NCBI GenBank assembly: GCA_020152595.1
Contig: JAIGNY010001690.1
Coordinates: 1,246,001-1,310,000, forward strand
Direction: 5' to 3'
DNA: 64,000 nucleotides
DNA from: Chiridota heheva
Taxonomy: Eukaryota > Echinodermata > Holothuroidea > Apodida > Chiridotidae
Of this stretch, positions 22,706 through 35,473 are shown in pieces (position 1 is the first letter of the stretch; each line of letters opens with the position of its first letter). The notes under the pieces were generated by a model, which was given only the letters and a program-made list of their open reading frames with translations, was not told the DNA's origin and did not search any database. The position numbers and the translations under genes were made by a program.

Positions 22706-23145
22706 TTAACTGCCGATCTTGACGGCCAGTCTTGACCACCGGTCTTGACCACCGGTCTTGACCACCGGTCTTGACCACCGGTCTTGACCACCGGTCTTGA
22801 CCACCTTATCTTGACCACCTTATCTTGACCACCTTATCTTGACCACCAATCTTAACCACCTTATCTTGACCACCGATCTTGACCACCGGTTTTGACCACC
22901 AGTCTTGGCCACCGGTCTTGGCCACCGGTCTTGGTCACCGGTCTTGGCCACCGGTTTTGACCACCAGTCTTGGCCACCGGTCTTGGTCACCGGTCTTGGC
23001 CACCGGTCTTGACCACCGGTCTTGACCACCGGTCTTGACCACCGGTCTTGACCACCGGTCTTGACCACCTTATCTTGACCACCTTATCTTGACCACCAAT
23101 CTTAACCACCTTATCTTGACCACCGATCTTGACCACCGACCTTGA
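22706..23145. repeat. Minisatellite, 13-bp unit, about 32 copies
   Basis: Units of CTTGACCACCGGT with variants CTTGACCACCTTAT, CTTGGCCACCGGT and CTTGGTCACCGGT. A block of CTTAT variants occurs twice (about 22806-22870 and 23066-23120), so part of the array was duplicated as a ~260-bp segment. The minus-strand frame TGGQDRWSRPVV is an artefact. Confidence 0.95.
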
Positions 23146-23460
23146 ACAATTAGCTGATGTTGCTTCTGGGCTTCATTACATCTTACAGGAATATTCCAGT
23201 GAATTTTCATTGATTATTTATTTAGAGGACTGTTAAAGAAACAAATTGGTAAACAAACCATGCTAGTATCTTATTTTGTTTAGGGGGTACAGCATTTGAA
23301 AGATTTAACAAATATGTTGAAAAGTGAACATGAAGTGTAAAGTGTGATGTCATAATTGCGGATCCAAAATAATGTTTATTTCGTTAAAAATAAATTGGTC
23401 TGTTTCTGAAGTATTGGAAACATTTTTTTGTTTAATTATTGAGATGTGGTAAAACATGCA

Positions 23461-23576
23461 CTTTTTACTCTACCAGCACTTTCTTGAAAACGTGCTAGGG
23501 AGGCAGGGTCAAAGATGGGGCTTCCAAAACCGCGATAATATTGCTGCGTGGTAGAGTAAGGGTTAAGCACAGGCTG
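23461..23576. mobile_element. M6 short element, copy 1
   Basis: A roughly 110-bp palindromic element: CTTTTTACTCTACCAGCACT on the left and GCGTGGTAGAGTAAGGGTTAA on the right, with CCGCGATAATATTGCTGCG near the right end. A second copy lies 120 bp downstream in the same orientation. Confidence 0.7.
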
Positions 23577-23694
23577 ATTATTGAAGGGTCCTTTGTCTTC
23601 CGAGCAGCAGAGTCAGTCTTGTTCCTCTTCAGTGGGCCACCCACCGGGACCATGCTGCATATATTTTTGAGTTGGCGCATTTGTCGCAGGTTGA

Positions 23695-23804
23695 TTAACC
23701 CTTACTCTACCAGCACTTTCTTGAAAATGCTTTTGGGAGGCGGGGTCGAAGACGGAGCACCCAAAACGGCAATAATATCGCTGCGTGGTAGAGTAAGGGT
23801 TTAA
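23695..23804. mobile_element. M6 short element, copy 2
   Basis: 110 bp from TTAACCCTTACTCTACCAGC to GTGGTAGAGTAAGGGTTTAA, with perfect 16-bp terminal repeats inside TTAA. It is about 90% alike to copy 1 by eye. The CCCTTACT start resembles the CCC-type ends of piggyBac-group elements. Confidence 0.75.
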
Positions 23805-24005
23805 AGACCCTGCTAAGCTCATGTACCTTACACTCAAAATGAAAGAAAAATACATTTTTATTTTATAGAAATACAAAAGAATTTTCAGGATCTAAGATTA
23901 TGACATAACACTTTACACTACAAGGTCAACACACTGGTGAAAATGTTGAAACACACTTTTACACTGAATAAGATATGAACATGATCTTTAACCAATTTCA
24001 TTTTT

Positions 24006-25110
24006 AGCTCGACTATTCGAAGAGTAGTAGAGCTGTTGGTGTCGGGTTAGAGTTTTGGTTAAAGTTTTGGTTAAAGTTTTCATTACTGAATTATGAATGG
24101 TGTACATTCATGTGAGTTGGCATAGGACATGGGTACTGATCAAATGAGCATGATTTGGGGTTGTGTGTGCATACTAATTAGCTTATTTGCATAACAATGA
24201 AAATATTTGTCAGGTTAAAGTTTTGGTTTAAGTTTTTGGTTAAAAGTTTTCATAACTTATGAATGGTGTACATTCATGTGACTTGGCATAGGGGTACTGT
24301 TCAAGTGAGCATGATTAGGGGTTGTGTGGGGGACTAATTTAGCTTATTTGGATATCAATGAAAATATTTGTGTTTATGCTATCTCTTAAAATAAAATGGA
24401 TGTGGGGATTTTGTTTGCAAATGATCAGATATGTGAAGAGCATTGTCTACTCTTAATGGTGAGGTGAAGTGTGCATATTAATTAGGTAATATTTGCATAA
24501 GAATAGACTTGTATAAAATGTTTAACATGAGCGAAGAACTTAAGTTATGAATGGTGTACATCCATGTAGCTTGGCATGGGTAGAGGACATAGGTGCTGTT
24601 CAAATAAGCATGATTGGGTGCATACTAATTAGCTTATTTGCATAACAATAAAAATATTTTTATCTATGATATGTGTTAAATTAAAGCAGGAGTGGGATTT
24701 TGTTTACACAAATGATTATATATGTGAAGAGCATCATCTATAGTGAGGTGTAATGTGCATATTAATTAGGTTATTTGCATAACAGACTCATACAAAATAG
24801 TTAACCTGAGATAAAAACTTGGTACAGTGGTAGAGGGCATTGGTACTGTTCAGTTGAGCATGATTGGTGGGTTTATGTGTGCATACTAATTAGCTTATTT
24901 GCATAGCAATGAAAATATTTGTATATGTGGTATCTCTTGAATTAAAGTGGGTGTGGTGATTTTGCTTAAACAAATGATCATACAGTATGTGTGAAGAGCA
25001 TTGTTTACACTTATGGGTGAGGTATAGTGTGCATATTAATTAGGTTATTTGCATAGAAATAGACTTTGCTGCAAATTGTTTGACCTGAGATCAAAAATAT
25101 TTCTTCTTGA
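24006..25110 (+). repeat. Hairpin-headed element with ~280-bp AT-rich tandem units
   Basis: TTTTT is followed by a hairpin, AGCTCGACTATTCGAAGAGT to AGTAGAGCT (24006-24034). About four diverged units follow. Each has two half-units ending in ACTAATTAGCTTATTTGCAT or ATTAATTAGGTTATTTGCAT and GAATGGTGTACATTCATGTG. Recognisable TATTTGCAT sites occur near 24180, 24493, 24630, 24764, 24890 and 25041. It is non-coding and lies in the last PEX3 intron. Confidence 0.65.
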
Positions 25111-26093
25111 AAATATTTAATCTGAGATCAAAAACTAACTTCACATTTCTAGTTTTGTTATGATATTGACATGATATGAATCAAAATGTTTGTCTTACCA
25201 TGAATAAAAAAGCAAACAATCAGTTCCCAGCCTCCCGAAAAGTCACTTATTTTCTTCTGTGTATATTCAGCCCACTTCGATTCATGAATATATAATGAGC
25301 TGAAACATGCTGTTTTTCAAACTTGATTACAGCTTTGTTGCGACAAAAAACCTTTCCAATACATGAAATTTAGGCAGATAAAGGGTTGAAAATACTATCC
25401 ATTAACTTTTGAAGAATAATTCGAACAAAAAATAATGAAAATCGGAGGGATTTATAACGATTTCATATTTTAAAAAATGGTGGCAAAAATCGTGGTCACA
25501 ACCATATTTCCAGTCTTGGGCCCATACGATTTTTACATATGTGATAAAAAAATTCCTTTTCTATCTAAATCTATGAAAATAAACATGAAAATCAGAGGAA
25601 TCCGGTCAGGGGTTTGCAAGGTTTGAACCTATTTCCACTGACCATTATTCCCTCAACAACTTTGCTTGCTACCATTGAACTAAAGGTGTTATAGTATAAA
25701 GACTGCTAGCTTTTACATGTTTTCTGAGTTACTGCATAGATGAGGTAACCTTATTTTTTTTTTTGTCTTAAAATATCTTGGAAAAAAGATATTTTAAAGC
25801 TTGTAGTAAAATGTGAAAATTAACAAAGCAAATGAAAATGCAAGTGCATCTTTTAAAACTCAAGTGAATTGAAATCATCTGCCCCTGCTCTCCTATATAC
25901 TTCCCGCCCCTACTACCCTATATACTTCCCGCCCCTACTACCCTATATACTTACCTCCACTAGCCCATTCTCTATACTAGCTTTAAATAGTCAAGCATAC
26001 TGTTCTTCCAACAGTTCTTGTAAATAGTCTTCTACTATGTATGTGAAAATAGATTTGATCTTTAATTGAATCTTTCCTTCCCTTTGTTAACAG
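25111..26093. other. PEX3 last-intron sequence, no gene
   Basis: AT-rich apart from a short CTACTACCCTATATACTTCC repeat at 25890-25960 (three copies of about 29 bp) and the tRNA-like relic at 25606-25695. Confidence 0.6.
25606..25695 (-). tRNA. tRNA-like sequence (decayed)
   Basis: On the minus strand it reads ACCTTTAGTTCAATGGTAGC (A-box-like), a longer-than-usual middle, and ATAGGTTCAAACCTTGCAAA (B-box-like GGTTCAAACC). The middle could hold a long variable arm, but stems are not convincingly paired. A pseudogene or old SINE head in the last PEX3 intron is likelier than a working tRNA gene. Confidence 0.4.
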
Positions 26094-26189
26094 GAGCTGC
26101 TTTTGATGCAGTGTGTGAAAGACTTTGCCGCCAATGTGTATGAAGCTTTTAGCCAAGTATCTCCATTAAATGGTAACTCCAGACCGTAA
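26094..26189 (+). CDS. PEX3: PEX3 terminal exon with stop codon
   Basis: This final 96-nt coding exon follows acceptor cctttgttaacag (ending 26093). It encodes [20 protein letters not shown] then [11 protein letters not shown] and stops at TAA 26187-26189. Human PEX3 ends [20 protein letters not shown] then TPQQLEK, so the shared core is nearly identical and only the tail differs. With it the seven exons sum to 678 nt (225 residues plus stop). A long TA tract begins about 280 bp after the stop, so it may lie in the 3' UTR. I found no canonical AATAAA in the next ~500 bp. Confidence 0.95.
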   Translation, partial: ELLLMQCVKDFAANVYEAFSQVSPLNGNSRP

Positions 26190-26466
26190 CACGGGTCATC
26201 TCACGATCATTGACACATCTTCCAAGAGAACTAATGTCAGTGGAATGGACATTCAAAAGAATGGCTGAATGATGCAGACTAACACAGCATTCACTGATCG
26301 ATGATGGGGATATACTGAAAGTAGGAGATAAAGATTGCTGAATGAAGTTGATTGTTCCTGGAGCATTAATTGATAACGAATCAAATATGTGATTGCAAGT
26401 CCTTATTGAAATGATAAAAATAGCAATTCTGGGATTCAATTTAGTTATGTAATGGACGCTGACATC

Positions 26467-26673
<207 letters not shown>

Positions 26674-26892
26674 CTGAGGCAATAACTTTTACAACACCAA
26701 ATATAAATCATTAAGATGCTTGATTATTCTAAACAGGGAGTTCATTCTGGGTATTGTGATGTTAGGGCATTGTAAGCAGGGGCGTAAATACACAGGGGTC
26801 AATTTTTGAGACTTGTTGGTAAAATTTGAGATTAGTCGGTAAATTTGGTATCAGGTCGGTAAAGATATTTATTTTGATTAATAACTCTTTTA

Positions 26893-29232
26893 GATCGTTA
26901 ACCACCTCGCTGCCTCTTTCAGCAACATCTCGTCCTTGGCCAACTACCCCAATGCTTTCAAAGCCAAAAAAGCTCACGATGCAACCCAGAGTATCACCTT
27001 TCCCTCCGACAACACCAAGAGCTATAACACCCTCTCACCCTATCTGAATTAAATCAAGCCATCCATGATGCTGGCTGCACCTCCAGGGCCCAGATAACAT
27101 TCCCTACCAATTTCTGAAACACCTCTTTAACAAGGCCATCACTACTCTACTCACCATCCTGAACCACATCTGGTCCTCACACTCCTTTCTCCCTATCTGG
27201 AGGACAGCTATTGTCACCCCTGTCCCCAAACCAGGAAATGACAGTACTGATCCCTCCAGCTATCACCCCATCTCCCTAACCTGCTGTCTCTGTAAAATTA
27301 TGAAAAGGATCATTAACCAGAGACTAAACTGGTTCCTTGAGACCAAAGACCAAAAGAATTTGCTCCCCTCACCAAAGCGGCTTCGGAAATGTTGCAATAC
27401 CTTGGACCAGTTATTTACACTCAACATCGCTATCTGGGAATCCTTTGCAAAAAAGGAACACTTCATTGCCATTTTTCCCGACCTCGAGAAAGCTTTTGAC
27501 ACTACTTGGAAATATGGCATTATCTGCAAACTTCACACCATCGGCCTAAGAGGCCACCTCCCCACCTTTATTTAAAACTTCCTCTCACCCAGGCAGTTCC
27601 AAGTTCGTATTGGTCACACCCTCTCCAAGCCCTATCCCCAAGAAGAGGGCGTCCCCAAGGCAGCATTCTCTCTCCCACTCTCTTCAACCTCAGTATTAAC
27701 AACATAGCAGACAACCTTGGCCCAACATCAACATCAAACATGCCCTGCAAGCCTGGTGCAACAACAATGGTTTAAATTCTTGAAAGACAAGTGGATGACT
27801 TTACCATCTTCTACATCCTCTGAACCCAAGCTTTACTGTTGTCTATGGCAAAAATAGGCTCACAACTCTTTCAATTCAAAATCCAAAGCCTTCATGTTGA
27901 AGCCAACAAACCCCTTCCTGGCTGCAGCGCATTCACCAATACCCAGAACCCTGTTTACAACCTCATTAGGTGCCTCAATTTAATTCTATCCCCCTCCCTT
28001 TAGCTTACGCATCAAATCAGACCTTCTCCATCTTGGCATCGATCCCACCATTCTCAGCACTTTCTTCTGGCCCACTTTTCCTCCCTGAACCACCCCTTTT
28101 CTACTATCCACCTGGACCTCTCCACTTATCACAAAAACCAAACCCACCCTAACCTCTTCATCAACCTCCACAACCAAATAAAAGACCAACTCTCAAACTA
28201 TACCTCCATCTATACTGATGGCTCCAACGAAGGCGACAAGACAGCTGCTGCTGCCGTCATCCAAGACATCACCCTCAGTAGCAGGCTTCCCGACTACTCA
28301 ATCATCTTCTCGGCCGAGGCTAAGGCCATCCTCCTCGCCCTCAACGTTATTGAATACTCTCCACTCAGCCACTTTGCCATCTTCTACAACTCCATGGCTG
28401 TCCTTACTTCATTACTCAATGTTAAATGGGATAACCCCACATCTCACCTCATCCTCCATAAATTCCTTTTGCCCCCCCCCCCCCTCCTCCCCCATCCTTT
28501 CGTAGGAAACATATTCTTTTCTTCTGGATACCCAGCCATGTTGGCATCCCTGGCAATGACAGGGCTGATGCAGCTGCTAAGCTTGCCTTCACCCTTTCCC
28601 CTACCCCTTTTCCCAAAACCATCTCTGACATCAAACCGCTTATCACTTCCCTTGTTCGTGGCTGCTGGCAAACCTTATGGGACTCTCAAATTGATAACAA
28701 ACTCCACATCATCCAGCCCACCATTCCGATCAAACACACCATTCACAACCTATCCCGTGTCGACAACGTCCACATTTCCCGCCTTAGAATAGGTCACACT
28801 CAACTCACTCACTCCCACCTCCTTATTGGCTCCCCCCTCCTCCACCCCTCTGCAACAATTGCCATTGCACCCTCACAGTCCATCACATTCTCCTTGCTTG
28901 TCCCCTATACCACCTTCCCAGAGCTTCGCTTGCTCCCCACAACTCAATAGCGGAGCTCTTCCAGAAAAAACTTGTTGGATAAAATGATCTCCTTTCTTCA
29001 TCATGCTTCCCTCTACAACCATATTTAGTCCTCCTTCCCCACCCCCTCTCTCTTTACATTAGTTTTTCACCCATACACGTCCTCTCTTGATCCCAGCTTT
29101 CTGGCTTTTAGTTCTAGTGTTTTTCTGAATCTCCCCTTTTTACTCTCCTTCCTGCCTCTGGAATGATCTAACCTTTCAGGCACAATTTGACCTTTGCTGT
29201 TGTGGTGCCGCTAAACTCTCATCAAACAAACA
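26893..29232 (+). mobile_element. 5'-truncated LINE with RT and RNase H remnants and a 10-bp target duplication
   Basis: The element is flanked by exact copies of AACTCTTTTA (26883-26892 and 29233-29242), the target-site duplication expected of LINE integration. In several frames it shows SYHPISLTCCLCKIMKRIIN, QSGFG, an EKAFDTTWKYG block (palm motif A), PQGSILSPTLFNLSINNI (motif B) and a degenerate VDDFTIFYI (motif C). RNase H follows, with YTDGSNEGDKTAAAAVI (from 28211), SAEAKAILLALNVI and a frameshifted IPGNDRADAAAK-type block. The 3' end is a (CAAA)n-like tail. Having RNase H after RT points to the I/ingi-like groups. Multiple stops and shifts make it inactive. Confidence 0.88.
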
Positions 29233-29629
29233 AACTCTTTTACAAGGAGGCAGTTTTTTTTCTTCTTTGAATGGGATGCTAATTTGAAGTTGTTGGGAAA
29301 TCTTATACTTAAACCCCTCCCCCAGTCAAAATGGCCTACTGATGCCACTGGTTGTAACGCTAGTTGGTTGTAATTGCTTGTTAAAAGACAAGTAGAGGTG
29401 AGGGCATTTTTTGGTGAAGCTTTTAAATATTCATTGACCTGTGTTGCCTCCTGAAGCAATAAAATGTTATTGTTTATGAATGTTAGATAACTACTTGGTG
29501 TAAATATGGGTGTTAGAGAAGATTTGTAGCCCTCTATGTGAGTCGAAAAGCTATGCTGAATATTTTAGAGTCTCTAGAAAATTGCGTCCTCACTTTTTGG
29601 TGTATTGCCCCATTAAGTTTTCAGTTTTT

Positions 29630-32600
29630 GGTTCCGATGCTAATAGCTTAAGGAACCTATGCAGTCATGCTGGCGTGTGTATGTATGTGGGTCTGTGACA
29701 GCAAGCTTGTAAGCGCGATATCTCAAGAAGGATACACCGGATTCATGTCATATGTGGAACACAGATATCCCATGGTCTGTAGATGTGCCAATTGTTTTTG
29801 ATGGTGATGTCATGTATATTAATGAGTAGGCGGGGCTTAATGTAAATATCGTGAAATGCTCATATTTTTACAACCGTATGTCTGCTTTGTTTCATGTTGA
29901 GTGTAATTATGCTGTTAACTAGTGTGTACATATTCATGGTACAAAAATGTTAAATTTCATTAATATGCATAGTGGGCGGGGCTTAACATGATTTTGTTGA
30001 AAAGAGCTTGTAAGCACGGTATTTCAAGAATGGTAAACTGGATTTATGTCATATGTGGTATACAGATAGCCCAAGGTCTGTAGATGTGCCCTATTGTTTT
30101 TGGTAGTGATATCATGCATATCAATAAGTAGGCGGATTTAATGTACAAATCTTGAAATACTGTTATTTTGACAATCACATGTCTGATTTGTTTCATACTC
30201 AGTATAATTATGTTGTTAGCCAGTATGTATGTGTTTATTGTATAAAATTGTTTAATATCATTAATATACATATTAGGTGGGCATAATGTGATTTAGCTGA
30301 AAAGAGCTTGTAAGTGCAATATCTGAAGATTGATATTGTTTTTATGTTATTATGTGGTACACAGATAGTCCATGGTCTGTAGATGTGCCTTATCAATTTT
30401 GGTGGTGATGTCATGCATATTAATAAGTAGGCAGGGCTTAATTTTGAAATCTTCAAATGCTTATATTTTAACAATTACCTCCAGTTTGTTTGATATGTGG
30501 TATAATATGTTGTTAGCTGGTATGAACAACGTTGAATTTCATTAACATGCATAGTGAGCGGGGCTTAATATGGATTTGCTGAAAAGCACTTGTACACTCA
30601 AGGACAATACATTGGATACAGGTCACATGTGGTACACAGATAATCCATTGTCCATTTGTGTGCTCTGTTGATGGTGATGTCTTGCATATCATTGGGGGGA
30701 AGAGGGGGGAGGGAAGGTAATGTGAAAGACAATCTTGAAAAAATGATGAATTTATTGCAACTGTGTGTCTGTTCGCTTATCAATCTTACATGTTAAAACT
30801 GTCAGCTATTGTGCTTGTACAGTATAAGCCTCCTTTTTCTCCAAAATAGTTTCTATAATATAAATATTAGGTCAAAATTGGTTCTACAATCATTCAATCA
30901 GTAATAGGCATGAAAATAAATCATAATGAGTTGAGTGACATTCCATAGCCATTCAGAAAGACCAAATAATGATAACTCATATGTCTTGTTAAAAATGGGG
31001 CTATGATGAAGGTTGTTGAAGAGCTGTGACATAGCACTATCCTAAGTGAAGTAATTCATTTTATTTCAAAAAAAAACCCGGGACAAATAAAAGTGGTGGT
31101 TTTATGCCATAAAGCCCTGGGGATATCCTTTGGTGGAAATAGTTTTACATGGACTGTCTGTGGGTGGGTTATTCAGGAAGGTCATATGATTCTGTATTTA
31201 AAGAAATATTCCTATAGTTTTTCATGTAATGCATGAAAATGACAATTTAAACTGAAACTTTTCTTTTGTGGTATTGATGTTCCCTTTATATTCATTTCAT
31301 ATATTAACCAGAACCAAAAGGTTTTGTGGTTCGATGCTTTTTTCACAAGCTTATTGATTTGAAAAATTTGCAGTACAAGTAACTGTTATGTTATTGCATC
31401 ATGAAATATTTGTTCCATGATATTTATTCATAAGCCACATCCACCATGCAGATCAATAAAAATGTTGACAACATTAGCATTTGCACAATAATTAACAACA
31501 TTGCCATAGCACGTATGATGCAAAAAAGGTTGCTCATTTTTATTCTATATCAAGAATTTGTCAGTAATCCCTACCTTAGCCAACTACTCATTAATATTTA
31601 TGACATCACTACCACAATAATGAAACAGACCATGACCCACTGTGTACCTGATATAGCATAAATTTGGTATATAGTTCATGAGATACAGTATGGTGTTTAC
31701 ATCATTTAGCACTTCACATTAAGCCATGCCACCATGCATACTAATGACATCTGCTGATAACATAAGCATGTACACAATAACCAACAAATTTATGCCCAAT
31801 ACGACACAAAACAGATATACAGTTGCTCATTTATTACTTTTTTCTCTCAATATTTTCACTTAAGCCCTGTCCGCTTAATAATATGCATGATATCACAACA
31901 AACAATACAAAATAGGGCACATCTAAAAACCATGGGTTATCTGTGTACCAAATATGAGTTTACTGTTCTTGAGATACTGTGTTTACAAGCTCTTTTCAAC
32001 AAAACCATATTAAGCCCCACCCACTATGCATATTAATGAAATTCAACGTTTTTACATCAGGAACATGTACTTAAAATCAAAACACACTCATCATTAACCA
32101 ATGAATATCTCACACAGATAGAGTAACTGAAGGAAGGTGATTGATGTCATAAAGTTATTAGGCACTAACAAACGAAACCGTTATGTTAACTAAGAAATGG
32201 CCCCTTGACCCATATAAAAACCACAGTTCCATGAAGGATCAGAAAAGATTATTCACATGAAAATTGTAAAGATGATAAATGGGTTCTCAGATAATGAGAG
32301 TATGTAAACTGACAAGGAATGGCAGAATGTTTATAACAGAAACTTTAAAATTAAATAGTTTGTTGTATATTTTCCCAGGGGTAATTTTGGAGTTTTGGAG
32401 GACAGAGTTCAGAGCTTTCAAATGTATAAGTTTATCAGTGAAGCCAATGACCCTGACCATTAATATGCATAGTGGGCAGGGCTTAACATGATTTTGTTGA
32501 ATAGGGCTTGTGTGCATGGTATCTCAAGAACGGTAAGCATAGTATCTCCAGAATGGTAAACTGGATTCATGTCAAATTTTGTACACAGATAGCCCATGGT

Positions 32601-33055
32601 CTGCAGATGTGACCTATTATTTTTGGTGGTAATGTCATGCATATTAATGAGGAGGCGGGGCGTAATAATACAAATAATAAAGCTCTATGGACTATGTTGT
32701 ACACAGATAGTCCATGGTCTGTAGAAGTGCCCTATTGTTTTGGTGATGTCATACATATTAATTAGTAGGCAGGGCTTAATGTGAAAATCTTGAAATGCTC
32801 ATATTATAACATTCACATGTCTGTTTTCTTTCATATTATGATTTGAGCTAGTTTGTACATTTTCCATTTAATAAAATCATTGAATTTTATTAATATGCAT
32901 AGTGGGCGGGGCTTAATATGATTTTTTGAAAGAGCTTGTAAACACGATATCTCAAATATTTCATAATATGCACTGATATAACAGTTAATACAAAATCAAA
33001 CGGCATAAAAAAAAAAGCATCGGAACCACAAAACCCTTTTGGTTCTGGTTTCAAA
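29630..33055. repeat. Large element with GGTTCCGATGC ends and ~300-bp tandem units
   Basis: It begins with a TTTTT-preceded hairpin (GGTTCCGATGC... GGAACC, 29630-29657) and ends GCATCGGAACCACAAAACCC at 33017-33036. It holds ~300-bp units with GGTACACAGATAGCCCATGG, TGTCATGCATATTAATGAGT, GGCGGGGCTTAATGT and TTAATATGCATAGTGGGCGG. Units are direct from 29700 to 30800, inverted from about 31440 to 32070 and direct again from 32455 to 33000. A reversed terminus (AGAACCAAAAGGTTTTGTGG, about 31312) marks the switch, so it is a composite of at least two insertions. Confidence 0.65.
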
Positions 33056-33814
33056 TACTGCATGGACGGTGAACAGTTTCTCTCTCAGGAAGGAGGTGTT
33101 CTATTTGAAGTGTTGGCATCTAAAATAGGACCATCTGTTTCTTCTAAAAAATGAATGAAACTCAAAGAGTTGTATTATTTTTTTACAGGAAACACTCAGA
33201 TTTTGGTTGCTCCACTTGCATTTGACCTGAAACCCTATTCATACAAAAACTGTTTGATGTTATATACTGTTTGATCTTATACTGTTTTCATAGCTTTTGG
33301 TGCAGCATTTTGTAGGTGTATTTGAGAAGACATGTGATTTTGAATACTTTCAGTACTGGTAGTTTAAAGGTTATCCTGTGATGCAAGTTTTGTTACCTAA
33401 CACAACCTCATTGTAATGAAGTTGCAATTCCGACATGTAACTTGAAATGTGTAAAAGTGAATCGTAACTTCCTATGTATTCTGTCACAATGTCTGAAGTG
33501 ACGAAACACTTGATTGCCTCACTTATGCCAATCAAATATAAATTTCCTGAGTGTTATCTTCGTCGCTATGCACTAAGAATGATGATATTTTCAGAAAAGG
33601 GGTCATACCATAAAATCCAGACTATTGTTTTGATTTTTTTATATTTTGCCATCTATTTCATAAAAAAATCATCTGAGAGCTTATAAGCAAATTTTAATCA
33701 ACTTTTGTATTTTTGTAGATTGATAAGTTGGGAATGATTTAATAATCCAGTTATCAAATCTGTTGTGCAAATCTAAACCTTTCAAACATGGATATTCATT
33801 CTGCTCTACATTGT

Positions 33815-34622
33815 ACTTCCCGCTCAGCCACTTTGCCATCTTCTCAGACTCCAAGTCTGTCCTTACTTCTTTACTCAATCTTAAGTGAGATAACTCCACG
33901 TCCCACCACCTCCTCCATAACTCCTTTCGCCCCCCTCTGCAGGAAAATTATTTTCTTCTGGATACCCAGCAATGTTGGCATCCCTGGCAATGACAGAGCT
34001 GATGCAGCCGCTAAACTTGCCCTCAACCTCCTCCTGCCCCCTTTCCCAAAACCCTTTCTGACATCAAACCGCTTATCGCTTCCCTTGTTCGTGACCGCTG
34101 GCAAACCTCATGGGACTCAAAAATTGATAACAAACTCCACATCATACAGCCCACCATCCACAATCTCTCCCGTGTCGACAACGTCCACATTACCTGCCTT
34201 AGAATAGGTCACACCCTCCTCAATCAGTCACACCTCCTTATTTGCTCCCCCAACCCTCTGCAACAATTGCCATTGCACTCTCACAGTCCACCACGTCCTC
34301 CTTGCCTGCCCCCTGTACAACCTTCCCAGAGCTTCCCTCGCACCCCACAACTCAATAGCCGAGCTCTTCCAGAAAAACCCTCCTGATAAAATTATCTCCT
34401 TCCTTCATCATGCTTCCCTCTACAACCATATTTAGTCCTCCTCTCCCACCCCCTCTCTCTACTTTTGCCACCCATGCACTTCCTCTCTCGATCCTGGCTT
34501 TTAGCCCCCGTGTTTCTCTTAGTCTCCCCCTATTTTCTTTTCTTCCTACTTCTGGAATATTCTAACCTCCCAGGCACAATTTGACCCTAGCTGTCGCGGT
34601 GCTGTTAAGCCCTCAAACAAAC
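33815..34622 (+). mobile_element. Second copy of the RNase H LINE, 5'-truncated
   Basis: It begins within RNase H (CTCAGCCACTTTGCCATCTT, as in the copy at 28363) and reads FFWIPSNVGIPGNDRADAAA with the family's DRADAAAKLA motif intact. It runs through the C-terminal region to the same 3' UTR and a CAAACAAAC tail. No clear target duplication was found. A TTAA-site inverted-repeat element (34635-35197) begins only about 12 bp after its tail. Confidence 0.85.
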
Positions 34623-34634
34623 GTAAAATATAAT

Positions 34635-35197
34635 TTAAAGGATTAGTTCAGGGGTCGGCAAGTCCATCGTACATAAACCAGGAACTCAAAAGAAACTACT
34701 TCAATATCTTATTCGGTTAAGGAGATATTCAAGTTTAAATTGATGTCTTACCTGTAGAAGTGACTGGAATAGTAAGTCTACGTTAGAAGATTGGCACCGT
34801 CATCCTCACATTCTTAATAATTGTTAACGTATTTTGAAGAAAATTTATTTCACATTTTTACTATTTGAATTAGTTTTCCTCAAGCTTTCTTCAGGTGGTA
34901 AATTATAATTACCCATACAAGATTCTTTTTTACTACTTTCCTGACATTTAATGGTTTTGAAGCCACTAAATAGCAGGACAAAATATGATAGAATACATCA
35001 AGTCAGAGGAATCTAAAGCGGTGACATTATAACAGTCCGGACTTCAATCGATTCAACAAAAATGACACCAACTTTAAACTTAAATATCTCCTAATCGGGA
35101 AAAAGATTTTGTAATGCTTTATTCACCATTTTGTTTCTTTTGAAGAAGTCCTCTTTCATATAGGATGGACTTCTTGACCACTGAACTAATCCTTTAA
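34635..35197. mobile_element. M1 element, single-unit ends (best full copy)
   Basis: It runs from TTAAAGGATTAGTTCAGG to CTGAACTAATCCTTTAA, 563 bp with TTAA on both sides. The arms are inverted over about 150 bp each with mismatches, and the AT-rich centre is non-coding. The terminal unit is present once per side, so this copy shows the basic form of the family. Confidence 0.82.
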
Positions 35198-35473
35198 AGG
35201 TCTATGTAGAAATTTGTTTTGGTGGGGGAGAAGGGGGAGGGAGGGGACGAACAAACAAACCCTCTTTTGTTGAGAAAGTGGCTTTTTCAAATCCAGAAGA
35301 AGAATAAACACCTTGAATTTCAAAGTTTGTTGCTCTTTTATACGAAAAAACGAACACTTTCAAATTCCTGTCTATGGGCCTCTTACATATAGTCATACGT
35401 AGTCTAAATCTTGATTTTCGCTATAGAATACAAAATCCACCTGGAAATTTGCACATAATATTAAGTCATAAAG

